A DNA stretch of 34,139 nt from Myxococcota bacterium (lineage in GTDB: Bacteria; Myxococcota_A; Bradymonadia; UBA7976; UBA1532): contig JAHJCH010000102.1 of assembly GCA_018813065.1 (NCBI GenBank), positions 1 through 34,139 on the forward strand, written 5' to 3'. The position numbers and the translations under genes are program-made. Positions 1-8,470 of this stretch are shown piece after piece. Numbering within the stretch: the first letter of the stretch is position 1; each line of letters opens with the position of its first letter. The notes beneath the pieces are model-generated. The model saw only the letters and a program-made list of their open reading frames with translations. It was not told the DNA's origin and ran no database searches.

Positions 1-419
1 CGGCGCTCCTCCGCCGCGGTGGCGCGGCTGGCCGCCTCCGCCGCCGCCCGCTCCAGCCGCTGGAGCTTGATCTTGAGCTGCTCCGCCTCAGCCTCAAGGG
101 CCGCTGGCGTGGGCTGGCCGGAGGGGGAAGGCACGCGCGGTGGTTGATTGGAGGGGTGCGGTGGGCGCGCTGAGAGCAGCGCGGGGGGCGGCTGCTCTGA
201 GGGCAGGCCAGGCCGCCGCTGCCCAGGGGTCGCCAGGGGCGGCAGCGGGCGGGATGAGGTGGGGGGTTGCCTGGGGATGTTGCCCGTCGTGCCCGGATCG
301 TAGAACTGGATGGCGAAGGCTTGCCCACAGCCACTGCACTTCGCGCGCTTCCCCGCGAGGTTATCGGGGACGTTAAAGGCCAGCCCGCAGTGTGTGCAGA
401 TGGTCCGCCGCATCGCCAT
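1..419 (-). CDS. Zinc-ribbon / coiled-coil protein, N-terminal part (cut by left edge)
   Basis: Reading the minus strand from the ATG at 419 gives an open frame of about 139 residues with no stop before the window edge. Residues 7-37 form a compact zinc ribbon of the MJ0042/zinc_ribbon_5 type: CTHCG, then a Leu-Ala-Gly-Lys segment, then CSGCG. A long Pro/Ser-rich linker follows (about residues 48-105). An Ala/Glu/Arg heptad-like stretch then starts a coiled coil and runs off the edge. A good ribosome binding site (GGAGGGAGAG) lies just upstream of 419. In Myxococcota this kind of N-terminal ribbon is common on large proteins with later TPR, coiled-coil or motility-type domains. The rest of this protein is outside the window, so no function is assigned. 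Confidence 0.72.
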   Translation of the reverse strand, partial: MAMRRTICTHCGLAFNVPDNLAGKRAKCSGCGQAFAIQFYDPGTTGNIPRQPPTSSRPLPPLATPGQRRPGLPSEQPPPALLSARPPHPSNQPPRVPSPSGQPTPAALEAEAEQLKIKLQRLERAAAEAASRATAAEER

Positions 420-520
420 GATCTCTCCCTCCGGTCTGGTCGGGCAGGATAAAACAGCCGCGCTCATTCGGCGAGGATCGCGCACAGGCCGCGTGATTTT
501 TTCGGCGCCTACAGCGCGGT

Positions 521-1402
521 TTACGCGCCCGTGGCGTGGGTCAACAGCCGCGCCAGCGCGCGGCCTGAGGTGGCCTTGCGGCCCAGCCGCGCGCGGCCAA
601 TCCGCAGGCTGGCCGCGTCCCCGCAACGAATGGTCAGCGCGCCGCCTTGGATGAAGGGCGCGCCGGGGGGCAGCGCGGCGAAGGCGCCGGACTCGACGAC
701 CCGCCCGGAGTAGACGACGAGCAGCTCGCCTTCGAGCCCCGTAAAGGCGCCCGGATCAGGCGCGGCGGCGCGTATCCAGCCATAGACCGCCTCGGCGGGC
801 TTGGCCCAGTCGATCTCCAGCGCGTCAGGGCTCAGCTGCGCCGCCCAAGTGGCCCCCTCGCCTTGAGGGCGCGGCGTGATCACCTCCCCCGCCTCCAAGC
901 GCGCCACGATCTCCGCCAAGAAGAGGGCGCTGAGCGGCTCAAGGCGCTCGGCGAGGTGGCCGCAGCTCTCATGGGGCAGGATGGGCACGCGGCGCGTCGC
1001 CAGGATCGGCCCCTCATCGAGCGCCTCTGTGAGCACATGCACCGTCATCCCCGCCTCAGCGTCGCCCGCCCGCAGGGTCCAGCCGCAGGGATCAGGGCCA
1101 CGCCAGCGCGGCAAGAGGCTGGGGTGGACGTTGACGCCCGGCGCGAGGGCCAAGATCGGGGCGGGGATGAGGTGGGGGTAGAAGCCGCTGACGAGGCGCG
1201 TGGGCTGGAGCGCGGCGAGGCGGCTGACCGCCGCTGGGGACTTGAGATCCAAGCCCACAAACCGAGGCAGATCCCCGACGCGGCGCAGGAGCGCCAAGCG
1301 GCCCCGCCCGCCGGGCCTGCCGTGGACAACCCCGCAGAGGCTTACGCCCGCGTCGAGGAGGGCCAAGGCCCCCTCGGGATCACCAAAATAGAGGACGCTC
1401 AT
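521..1402 (-). CDS. Formyltransferase-fold enzyme (Fmt/ArnA-N-like)
   Basis: The 293-residue protein has the formyl-THF-dependent formyltransferase fold. The active-site block NVHPSLLPRWRGP (residues 91-103) and the later ALDEGPI supply Asn91, His93 and Asp129. Their spacing equals the catalytic Asn-His-Asp triad of E. coli Fmt (106/108/144, from memory). The first part lacks the usual N-terminal extension and the protein is a little shorter than true Fmt. The C-terminal part (about residues 190-290) resembles the Fmt/ArnA C-terminal OB-like domain. Its ATG overlaps the stop of the upstream glycosyltransferase (ATGA at 1399-1402), so translation is probably coupled. The context suggests modification of a surface sugar (N-formylation of an amino sugar) rather than initiator tRNA formylation. 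There is no def, rsmB or priA neighbour here. The fold is well supported, but the substrate is inference. Confidence 0.85.
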   Translation of the reverse strand: MSVLYFGDPEGALALLDAGVSLCGVVHGRPGGRGRLALLRRVGDLPRFVGLDLKSPAAVSRLAALQPTRLVSGFYPHLIPAPILALAPGVNVHPSLLPRWRGPDPCGWTLRAGDAEAGMTVHVLTEALDEGPILATRRVPILPHESCGHLAERLEPLSALFLAEIVARLEAGEVITPRPQGEGATWAAQLSPDALEIDWAKPAEAVYGWIRAAAPDPGAFTGLEGELLVVYSGRVVESGAFAALPPGAPFIQGGALTIRCGDAASLRIGRARLGRKATSGRALARLLTHATGA

Positions 1403-2553
1403 CGTAACTCCATGGCGCGCTGGTAGAGGTCGATCATCTGCCCGGCGATCACCGGCCAGGTGTACTGAGAGAGGACCAAGGCGCGGCCACGCGCGCCCAT
1501 CGCCTCGGCGGTGGCCGGATCAGCCAAGGCCGCCCGCAGCGCCGCCGCGAGATCCGCCGCGCGCAGGGGCGTCACCCAGCCCGCGTTTGATGTCACCACC
1601 TGCGGGAAGTGGCATTGCTGGGAGATGACGACGGGGCGGCCCCAGGCCAGCGCCTCGGTGATGGCCATGCTGAAGCCCTCGTGGCGGCTGGGCAAGCAGA
1701 AGACCGCCGCGCCCTTGATCGCCGCGTCCTTCTCAGCGCCCCAGCGCGGCCCGGTGATGTGTACGCGGCCCTCCAAGCCGCCGACCTCGGCGCGCAAGAG
1801 CGCCGCGCCGCCTTGATCCCCGCCGACGACGACGAGGTGCGCCGAGGGGTGGGCGGCGGCGACCTCGCGGAAGGCCGCCCCCAGCAGATCCAGGCCCTTG
1901 CCCCAGTGGAGGCGCGAGAGAAAGAGGACATAGGGCGCGTCGCCGAGGCCCGGCACCGAGGCGCGGAAGGCGGCCACGTCTGGGTCGGCGGCGAAGCCCG
2001 CTGGATCGACGCCGTTGGGGATGATCTCGGCCAGGGCGGGGGGCTTGACCCAGGCCACGCCGTCGCGCTCCTCCTCATTGAGCGCGTGGAGGGCGGCGGC
2101 GCGGCGCACCATCTGACCATAGCCAAGGAGGTGCATCCCCACGCGCTTGCGGGGCCAGCGCTCGGCCAACGCGCCGCGATGGAGGCTGCCGTGGGGGCTG
2201 AGCACATAGGGGATCTTGAGCCGCCAGCAGATCCGCGCCGCTTGGAGGATGACGGGGGGCCAGACGCCGTGGAGGTGGACCACGTCGGCGCCGCTCAGGG
2301 CGCGGATCAGGGCGGGGCGGCTGAGGAGGGGCCAGAAGGACTTGGGGCGCACGGACAGGCGCGGCGGCGGCGGATCGAGGTGGGCTTGGAGGAGCCCCTC
2401 CACCTCGGGATCGCCGGGGTGATCGGAGGAGATCAGGCTGATCCGCCAGCCAGCGGCGCGCTGCCCCGCGCAGAGCCCGGCGATGACCCTGGGCGGGCCG
2501 CCGTTGCGCGGGGTCAGCCAGTTGTAGACATGGACGACGTGAGGTCTGCTCAT
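1399..2553 (-). CDS. Glycosyltransferase family 4
   Basis: The 384-residue protein is a GT-B fold, retaining GT4 enzyme that transfers a sugar from a nucleotide-sugar donor, probably at the cytoplasmic face. The N-terminal half shows GGPPRV near residue 18, the ADVVHLHG strand and SPHGSLHRGAL, as in many capsule/O-antigen GT4 enzymes. The C-terminal half has FLSRLHWGKGLDLL and the EX7E motif HEGFSMAITEA, which contacts donor and acceptor. The last codons overlap the formyltransferase start by four bases, so the two form one transcription unit. The ribosome binding site before 2553 is weak. Acceptor and donor cannot be read from sequence. A role in surface polysaccharide or glycolipid assembly is the likely one. 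Confidence 0.9.
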   Translation of the reverse strand: MSRPHVVHVYNWLTPRNGGPPRVIAGLCAGQRAAGWRISLISSDHPGDPEVEGLLQAHLDPPPPRLSVRPKSFWPLLSRPALIRALSGADVVHLHGVWPPVILQAARICWRLKIPYVLSPHGSLHRGALAERWPRKRVGMHLLGYGQMVRRAAALHALNEEERDGVAWVKPPALAEIIPNGVDPAGFAADPDVAAFRASVPGLGDAPYVLFLSRLHWGKGLDLLGAAFREVAAAHPSAHLVVVGGDQGGAALLRAEVGGLEGRVHITGPRWGAEKDAAIKGAAVFCLPSRHEGFSMAITEALAWGRPVVISQQCHFPQVVTSNAGWVTPLRAADLAAALRAALADPATAEAMGARGRALVLSQYTWPVIAGQMIDLYQRAMELR

Positions 2554-2642
2554 GGGGCCAAGCTAAAGGCCAGGGGCGGGGCGGCCAAGGGGAATCGCGC
2601 AGGCCTCGGTCAATTCATCGCGCCTGAACAGAGATGCTTGTA

Positions 2643-2654
2643 CGCTCTAGAGCG
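2643..2654. promoter_or_regulatory. Perfect 12-bp palindrome upstream of lipoprotein gene
   Basis: CGCTCTAGAGCG is a perfect inverted repeat 19 bp before the ATG at 2674, in the 120-bp gap between divergent transcription units. It contains CTAG, a rare tetranucleotide in many bacteria. It could be an operator for either direction or a short hairpin in the leader. No clear -35/-10 pair was recognised. Confidence 0.35.
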
Positions 2655-2673
2655 ATTATCTCTAAGGACCATC

Positions 2674-5085
2674 ATGAAGCCTCAACCCCTCATTTTTTTA
2701 CTCTTCCTCGCTTGCAGTGACGCCGTTGGAGAGGCCGAAGAGGCCCAAGTCATCGATGGTGGTGCGGGCGCTCGCCCTCAAGTCGAGGTTCAAACCAACG
2801 TATCCTCAAGCACAGTGAACGCAGGCGAGAGCGTCGATGTCACTTGCCAACTCATAGGGGAACAAAACAGCCTCGATGTTGCTTTTAAAGTTTTAATGAA
2901 CCATGAGTCAATCTCTTATATCGTCGATTCAGGGCCGATTACTCTTGAAAAATCGGGTGTTTGGTCTTTTTCTTGCGTTGCTGAGTCAATCTCATTGGTA
3001 GATTCAACGCCAGAAGATGTTTTGGTCTTGTCAGGCCGAATTGATCAATTGAAATTACGAATCGTGCCCGAGCTTGATCATTATATTACAGCGCAGGAAG
3101 TGACAATAATAAGCGAGATTTTTGATAAATACGGAAATATTGTAAACTGGAATTTGGTTGATCGCATAAAAGTCTCTGATCAGGATCAGATCATAGAGCT
3201 TGAAGATGGTAAATACACCTTAGTTAAGGAGGGGATACTTACTTTTAGCCAAGAAACACTTGATGTTTTTGGTCAAAATATACTTAAAGATCATATTGAT
3301 ATTATCGTTGATGAATCTGGCCCAAAAATAAATGTATTACAGCCGAAAAGAGGGGCTGATATCTTTGATATAGGCCACAATGGCTTAGGTCAATCAAAAA
3401 TAAATGTTCAAGGTTTTTTAGAAGATTTGTCAAATGGACAACTTCGGTTAATTGTTAATCATCGAGAAGCAATTGTAAACTCAAATGGTTTTTTTGAAGC
3501 AGATGTTGATCTAAATCATGGATTAAATTCGATCACATTGGAGTCTTTTGATCGTTGGGGTAATTCAAGGCGTAGTCACCGCGCGGTTTTTTATTCAGGT
3601 CGGCAGATCCCAAGCCAGATCGGCGATGATCAACACACGCGGGTGGAGGGCGCCGCCCAGATGTTCCTCGCCCAAGCGTTCATTGATGATGGCGATCACG
3701 AAGACCCACCTGATGATCTGGCGACGCTGATGATCAGGGTGATGGCCTCTACCCCGATGGCGCCACCCGGCGAGATCCTCAGCATGGGGGGCGGGATCAT
3801 GCCTGGCGAGTGCGCGCTCTATGGCACCTCGATCGCCTTTGGGGCACCGCAAATCAACATGATGACGGAGGCGCAGGGGCTGTACGTCGAGATCAAAATC
3901 CCTCAATTTTACATGGGGTTGAGGGCGGAGTGCTGTACAAATATGCCCTGGCCCATGCCTGATCTTTGCGAAGATCACGGCGGCGCCATGCAGGTCGGCC
4001 TCGCCACCCTCTTGGCGCACCTCAAGATCGAGGTCAACCCTGATGACGGCGGGCTCCTCGTGAGCGTCACCTCGATGCACTCAGAGCTTGATGACATTGA
4101 CCTCGACGCCAATGGATTCTTGGGCGATCTCATTGATCCAGGGATGGATCTTATGATTGATCTGGCATCGGGGCTCATTGAGGATCAGTTTGGTGACGCG
4201 TTAAGAGACGCGCTGCCCGAGGTAATCCAAGAGATCTTTGAATCTTTTACCTCCACTCACACCATTGAGATTCCTTCACCCATAGATGGAGGTGAGAGTT
4301 TCTCTCTCGATTTTATGCTCAATTTTAATGAGGTGATCACCGATGAAACAGGGATTTTAATTTCTCTTGATGCAATTATGTCCGCTGATGGTGTATCTCA
4401 CTATCCTCTCTCAACAGGTGCCATTACTGCGCGCTCAATTGAAGATTTTCAAGATCAATATCAACTACCTCGTCATGAAGAGTTTGAAATGGGCTTAAAT
4501 TTTGATTTATTAAATTCGATATTCCATCATACTTGGCTTTTAGGCGCTTTTTCCGGCATCTATGTTAATGACGATGGCATACATGTCGATTTTGAGCTTC
4601 TTCATGCCCCTGTAGTTGTATCAAATCCATCAAATGGAGAACAAGAACTTCAAATTGGCGATGCTCACTTTATTATTGGTTTAGATATGAGTCAAAGCGC
4701 TGACATCCCAACGTATCTTGAAATTGACGCCTATTTTTCAACCACGATGGCGATTGACGCCTCAAACGAGGCGTCCGTGGGGCTCTTGGAGCCGAGCTTC
4801 TTGGAGTATGAGATCGTCGGCGTCAGATCAGAAGGGGCCGTGCCCCCGATCGCCCCCGAGGTCCTCCTTGAGCGCTTCATCTTCCCCCCGCTCATCCACG
4901 CCCTCTCAAGCGCGCGCTTCGCCTTGCCCCCGCTTGGGCTCGACGCCTCCACCTTTGATCCCTCACAGCCACCTGGGCTCATCATCGGCCTCACCCCCTC
5001 GCGCTTGGCCTGCGAGCGTGGGCACCTCTTCGCCGCCGGGCGCCTTGAGGCTCAGGTGGTTGACGTTGACGTTGAAGCGGAGTAG
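2674..5085 (+). CDS. Large lipoprotein with Ig-like domain, mosaic base composition
   Basis: I chose the ATG at 2674. It follows an AAGGA site and begins a lipoprotein signal, MKPQPLIFLLFLAC, with the lipid-modified Cys at position 14. The mature protein would be anchored in a membrane and face the periplasm or outside. Residues about 212-309 resemble a glucodextranase-B/Ig-like module: a PKINVLQP start, GLNSITLESFDRWGN near the end. An earlier segment (about residues 33-210) also looks like one or two beta-sandwich domains. The remaining 490 residues are acidic and not recognised. Codon use changes abruptly: AT-rich about 2800-3600 and 4240-4740, GC-rich about 3600-4240 and 4745-5085, all in one frame. 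The frame is open upstream to 1609, but that part is a shadow of the glycosyltransferase. Total 803 residues; function unknown. Confidence 0.85.
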   Translation: MKPQPLIFLLFLACSDAVGEAEEAQVIDGGAGARPQVEVQTNVSSSTVNAGESVDVTCQLIGEQNSLDVAFKVLMNHESISYIVDSGPITLEKSGVWSFSCVAESISLVDSTPEDVLVLSGRIDQLKLRIVPELDHYITAQEVTIISEIFDKYGNIVNWNLVDRIKVSDQDQIIELEDGKYTLVKEGILTFSQETLDVFGQNILKDHIDIIVDESGPKINVLQPKRGADIFDIGHNGLGQSKINVQGFLEDLSNGQLRLIVNHREAIVNSNGFFEADVDLNHGLNSITLESFDRWGNSRRSHRAVFYSGRQIPSQIGDDQHTRVEGAAQMFLAQAFIDDGDHEDPPDDLATLMIRVMASTPMAPPGEILSMGGGIMPGECALYGTSIAFGAPQINMMTEAQGLYVEIKIPQFYMGLRAECCTNMPWPMPDLCEDHGGAMQVGLATLLAHLKIEVNPDDGGLLVSVTSMHSELDDIDLDANGFLGDLIDPGMDLMIDLASGLIEDQFGDALRDALPEVIQEIFESFTSTHTIEIPSPIDGGESFSLDFMLNFNEVITDETGILISLDAIMSADGVSHYPLSTGAITARSIEDFQDQYQLPRHEEFEMGLNFDLLNSIFHHTWLLGAFSGIYVNDDGIHVDFELLHAPVVVSNPSNGEQELQIGDAHFIIGLDMSQSADIPTYLEIDAYFSTTMAIDASNEASVGLLEPSFLEYEIVGVRSEGAVPPIAPEVLLERFIFPPLIHALSSARFALPPLGLDASTFDPSQPPGLIIGLTPSRLACERGHLFAAGRLEAQVVDVDVEAE

Positions 5086-5106
5086 GCGCCTCGCAGCTGC
5101 GGCGCC
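5085..5106 (+). terminator. Possible hairpin after lipoprotein stop, no T-tract
   Basis: Right at the stop codon, GGCGC and GCGCC flank the palindrome CGCAGCTGCG. This could form a strong GC hairpin in the 84-bp gap before the next gene. No run of T follows, so it is at best a weak or Rho-assisted terminator, or an mRNA-stabilising structure. Confidence 0.35.
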
Positions 5107-5169
5107 GCTCAGAGGCACTCCACAGGCTCGCGGAAGTAGGCTAAGGAGATAGAGTCGATAAGGAGCTTT

Positions 5170-7161
5170 ATGCGTCCCCCTGCGCTGATCATCGCGTTGA
5201 TCCTCACCCCCCTCCTCGCCCTCGCCCGCCCTCAAGAGCAGACCGTCGAGGACACCGACGCCGACGTCACCCTCTCGCTGACCCTCTTGGAGCAGGCCAT
5301 CGAGGGGGATGAGCGGGGCCTATGCACCATGCGGATCATCGACGTCGGCGAGGCCGTGGAGCTGCGCGAGGGCGACATCGTGCGCGTGTGGCTCAGCGAG
5401 GATGATCTCGTCGGCGATGATGACATTTTTGATCAGACGCTGACGGTGACGGCGGCGGAGGCGGCGGCCAACCACTTTGATCGCCTGATCGACTGCTCCA
5501 CGGCCTTCGGCGAGGACATCAACGCCGACTTTGAGTTCTACGCCCGCGCCGAGGTGCAGAAGGCCGAGTGCGGCTTTTGGTGCCTCTACGACCGCCCCCG
5601 GACCGCCCCGCTCAGCCTAATCACCGTCCAAGATGATGACTGGGAGGACAATGATCGCAGCCAAGCGGCCGCGCAGCTGGCGCTGGGCTTCCACCCCGAC
5701 TTTATCTGCGCCGATCAAGACTGGTACAGCTTGACCCTCTTGGATCAGGGGCTCTTGAGCGTGGACGTGATGCACGCGCCGCGCGCAGGGCGCCTTGAGG
5801 TGGATGTCTTTGATCTCAATGAGGTCCGTCGAGGCACCGGCGTGGCCCATCCCGAGGGGACGCTGTTAGAGGCGGGGCCGCTGCCCGCCGGTGACTACCT
5901 CCTGCGGATCACCCCCAGCGACGGCTTGGACTTCAACTTCTATGATCTGGCGCTGCGGCTGCTCACCGACGTCTGCACGCCAGGCGCCGTCGAGCGCGTG
6001 CCCTGCGCCCGCTGTGGCTGGCAGACGCGCTTCTGCGGCGCGGATCAGCGCTGGGGCGCCTATAGCGAGTGCGAGGGCGGCGCGGAGTGTACACCGGGGG
6101 ACACCCGCCAGCGTGAGTGTGGTCGCTGCGGCCTGGAGCTGGAGACCTGCTCTGAGGAGTGCTACTGGACGCCGGGGATCTGCACCGGCGAGGGGGAGTG
6201 TCGTCCAAGCGAGGTGTTCGAGGAGCTGTGCGATGAGGCGCGCGGGCGGCGGGCGCGCAGCTGCGACAGCGCCTGCTTCTGGAGCGAGTGGAGCCCCTGT
6301 CAGGTGGACGCCTGTCAGCCCGATGAGGCGCGGGCCTGCTACACCGGCCCGGTGGGCACGGCGGGGATCGGCGCCTGTGAGATGGGCGAGTCGCGCTGCT
6401 TCGAGGGCGAGTGGGGGCCGTGCGAGGGGCAAGCCCAGCCGCGCAATGAGGTCTGTGATGATCTCATCGACAATGACTGTGACGGCACCACCGACGGCGT
6501 GGATCGCGACTGCGGCGGCGACATCGACGTCGGCGATCTGTGCCACCTCGACGCCGACTGCGGTGATCTGATGCTCTGCGTCATCGCCCCAGAGCACCCC
6601 GGCTTCCACAGCGGGGATTGCAGCTTCATCGACTGCCTGGACGGGGGCTGCCCTGACGGCGCCGCCTGCGGCTCAGCCCTGGGCGTGCGCCTCTGCCTCA
6701 AGCGCTGCGGGGTCAACAGCGACTGCCGCCCCGATCACGTCTGCGCCGACGCGGCCACCGACATGGGCGGGCTGGCCTGCGTGCCGCGCTGCCTCAGCGA
6801 TGAGGACTGCCGCGCCCCTGATCTCCCGCGCTGCGAGGCCTCGCTGGGGCTCTGCTTGCCTGGCGGCGCCCCCATCGAGGACGCGGGCGTGGCTGAGGAC
6901 GCCGCCGCGCCGCCGCTGGACGCCGAGATCGACCCTGTTGAGGACGCGGCGACGACCCCCGCGCCTGATATGGGCGACGAAGCCCCCCCCTCGACCCTCC
7001 CCGACGGCGGTCCGCGCCTCGACACCGCCCCCGATCCCGAGGGCTGCGGCTGTCAACAGCGCCGTGGCGGCGATGACACCCCCTTCTGGCTGGCGCTCTT
7101 GGCGATTCTCGTGGCGATGATTCCCCTGCGTCGTAGAGCCCATAGGCGCGGATCAGCTTGA
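5170..7161 (+). CDS. Secreted Cys-rich surface protein with PPC-like domain and MYXO-CTERM-like tail
   Basis: The 663-residue protein starts with a Sec signal (MRPPALIIALILTPLLALA) and follows an AAGGAG site. Residues about 155-265 resemble a PPC (pre-peptidase C-terminal) domain: DDDWEDND, then CADQDWYSLTL, then PAGDYLLRITP. A long Cys-rich section follows. It includes NEVCDDLIDNDCDGTTDG, the MopE/metal-binding motif common in myxobacterial surface proteins, and EGF/disulfide-like repeats to about residue 560. A Pro/Asp-rich linker leads to GCGCQQRR, a hydrophobic helix (PFWLALLAILVAMIPL) and RRRAHRR. This is the pattern of MYXO-CTERM sorting signals, which are cut at the Cys by a myxosortase. 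It is 84 bp downstream of the lipoprotein gene and probably co-transcribed with it. The ligand or role is unknown; an extracellular or outer-surface location is well supported. Confidence 0.88.
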   Translation: MRPPALIIALILTPLLALARPQEQTVEDTDADVTLSLTLLEQAIEGDERGLCTMRIIDVGEAVELREGDIVRVWLSEDDLVGDDDIFDQTLTVTAAEAAANHFDRLIDCSTAFGEDINADFEFYARAEVQKAECGFWCLYDRPRTAPLSLITVQDDDWEDNDRSQAAAQLALGFHPDFICADQDWYSLTLLDQGLLSVDVMHAPRAGRLEVDVFDLNEVRRGTGVAHPEGTLLEAGPLPAGDYLLRITPSDGLDFNFYDLALRLLTDVCTPGAVERVPCARCGWQTRFCGADQRWGAYSECEGGAECTPGDTRQRECGRCGLELETCSEECYWTPGICTGEGECRPSEVFEELCDEARGRRARSCDSACFWSEWSPCQVDACQPDEARACYTGPVGTAGIGACEMGESRCFEGEWGPCEGQAQPRNEVCDDLIDNDCDGTTDGVDRDCGGDIDVGDLCHLDADCGDLMLCVIAPEHPGFHSGDCSFIDCLDGGCPDGAACGSALGVRLCLKRCGVNSDCRPDHVCADAATDMGGLACVPRCLSDEDCRAPDLPRCEASLGLCLPGGAPIEDAGVAEDAAAPPLDAEIDPVEDAATTPAPDMGDEAPPSTLPDGGPRLDTAPDPEGCGCQQRRGGDDTPFWLALLAILVAMIPLRRRAHRRGSA

Positions 7162-7169
7162 GCGCCGCC

Positions 7170-8294
7170 TCATCGGCGTAAGACCGCCAAGGCGGCCTCC
7201 AATTCGGCGATGAGATCGTCCTCAAGGCGCGCGGCGCGCCCCGCAGGCAGCACGCCCCAGGTGTATGTCTCCACCTCGATGTGGGTTCTTAGCCCCTCGG
7301 CCACGATCGCCCCCAGCGTCGCCTCCCAGTCGGCCCGCGTGGTGGTCAAAGCCCCCGCCCCCGCCCAGTGGATCGGCACATGGAAGTGGCAGCGCCACGC
7401 CTCGGCCTGGCGCCACGCCGGGTCATCCAGGTCGATCGCCGAGAGATCCAACGCGCGCAGGCGCTGATCCCCCGACTTGGCCACCACTTGGTGCAGGTAG
7501 CGCGGCTCGTCATAGCTCAACAGCTGGCCGCGCGCGGCCTCATCGCCGGGATCGCTCAGCGCCAAGGCGCTGGAGACCTGCACCTTGCCCAAGATCCCCC
7601 GCGCGGCGAGCTGTCGGATGTTCTCGGCGGCGTCCTCAAAGAAGACCGCTTGGTGGCAGCAGTCATAGCAGAGGCCCAAGTGGCCCCGCGTGTCCTCGGG
7701 CCAGGGCGCGATCTGCTGATCAAAGAAGGCGAGGGCCTCAGGCGTCGTCTCCAGCGTGGTGAAGGGCTCAGGCTCAAGGCACAGCCGGGTGTGTACGCCC
7801 GTCCGATCAGCGATGCGCGCCAAGCCCTCAGCCGCCTGGCGCAGCCGCGCCGCCATGATCTGCCAGCTCAAGCCTTCAGGGCGAAAGCCGCCCGCCACGG
7901 TGCTGATCGTGCGCGTGGCCGGGCCAGGCAGCGCGCTGATGACCTCGGCCAAGGTCAGCGTGTAGCGCAGCCGCTCATCCTCGCCCCAGCTCGGCGCGTA
8001 GACGCCTGCCTTGATCGCCCCCGAGGAGAAGTCGCCGTAGGGGAAGCCATTGGCGGTGAAGAGGTAGAGCCCCAGCGCCTCCATGCGCGCGGCCAGGGCG
8101 TCGAGGCGCCCCCGATCGGCGGCCAGGGCGTCGGTGACGGCGGCGCTGAGCCGCAGCCCTGTGCCAAAGCGGCGCACGCCCAAGCGCCGCGCCACCCCGG
8201 CGATGTCCTCTAAGAGCCGCCCCTCTAGATCGGCGAGCGCCTCGACGGGGTGGACGTTGGTGCAATAGCTGAGGTGCTGGCCTCGGATCTCCAT
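7170..8294 (-). CDS. EboE-like TIM-barrel protein (xylose isomerase-like fold)
   Basis: Start chosen at 8294 (MEIRGQHLSYC) because AGGAGG sits seven bases before it. A longer frame back to 8348 has no comparable site. The 374-residue protein matches my memory of the EboE 'metabolite traffic' family: the opening HLSYCTNVHP, TANGFPYGDF, LCLEPEP (residues 171-177), GLCYDCCHQAV (207-217), HFHVPIHW and HIEVETYTW. The conserved Glu, Asp and His residues resemble the metal site of AP-endonuclease/xylose-isomerase-like barrels. In cyanobacteria and other groups eboE sits with eboA-D and a UbiA-like prenyltransferase and helps move a metabolite to the periplasm. None of those genes is here. It converges on the MYXO-CTERM gene with an 8-bp gap. 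The family call is fairly sure; the activity is not known. Confidence 0.7.
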   Translation of the reverse strand: MEIRGQHLSYCTNVHPVEALADLEGRLLEDIAGVARRLGVRRFGTGLRLSAAVTDALAADRGRLDALAARMEALGLYLFTANGFPYGDFSSGAIKAGVYAPSWGEDERLRYTLTLAEVISALPGPATRTISTVAGGFRPEGLSWQIMAARLRQAAEGLARIADRTGVHTRLCLEPEPFTTLETTPEALAFFDQQIAPWPEDTRGHLGLCYDCCHQAVFFEDAAENIRQLAARGILGKVQVSSALALSDPGDEAARGQLLSYDEPRYLHQVVAKSGDQRLRALDLSAIDLDDPAWRQAEAWRCHFHVPIHWAGAGALTTTRADWEATLGAIVAEGLRTHIEVETYTWGVLPAGRAARLEDDLIAELEAALAVLRR

Positions 8295-8422
8295 GGGCGC
8301 CTCCTGTGCTGAGATCTCGGCGCGCTCCCCCTCGCTGTTCAGGCTCAAGGCGGCTCAATCTGAGCCTCGGAGGCGCCGCTCACTTTACTCTGCGCGTGAA
8401 AGTTATATCTTGTGCCCACGAT

Positions 8423-8446
8423 CTCGCGAGGCGCGCGCCCCGCGAG
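8423..8446 (+). promoter_or_regulatory. Strong GC hairpin in leader of PH-domain gene
   Basis: CTCGCG and CGCGAG flank the palindrome GGCGCGCGCC, giving a potential long stem-loop 25 bp before the ATG at 8471, in the 176-bp divergent gap. Just upstream, TTTACT and TATATC-like boxes near 8383-8410 are possible promoter elements, but their spacing is poor. The hairpin could affect translation or simply reflect GC richness. Confidence 0.3.
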
Positions 8447-8470
8447 GCGATCTCTTTAATGGGAGCGACC

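Noticed and set aside
1609..2673. Long plus-strand frame that continues into the lipoprotein gene
   Set aside because: It lies opposite the glycosyltransferase, lacks domain sequence and has no start signal; the true start is the lipobox-bearing ATG at 2674.
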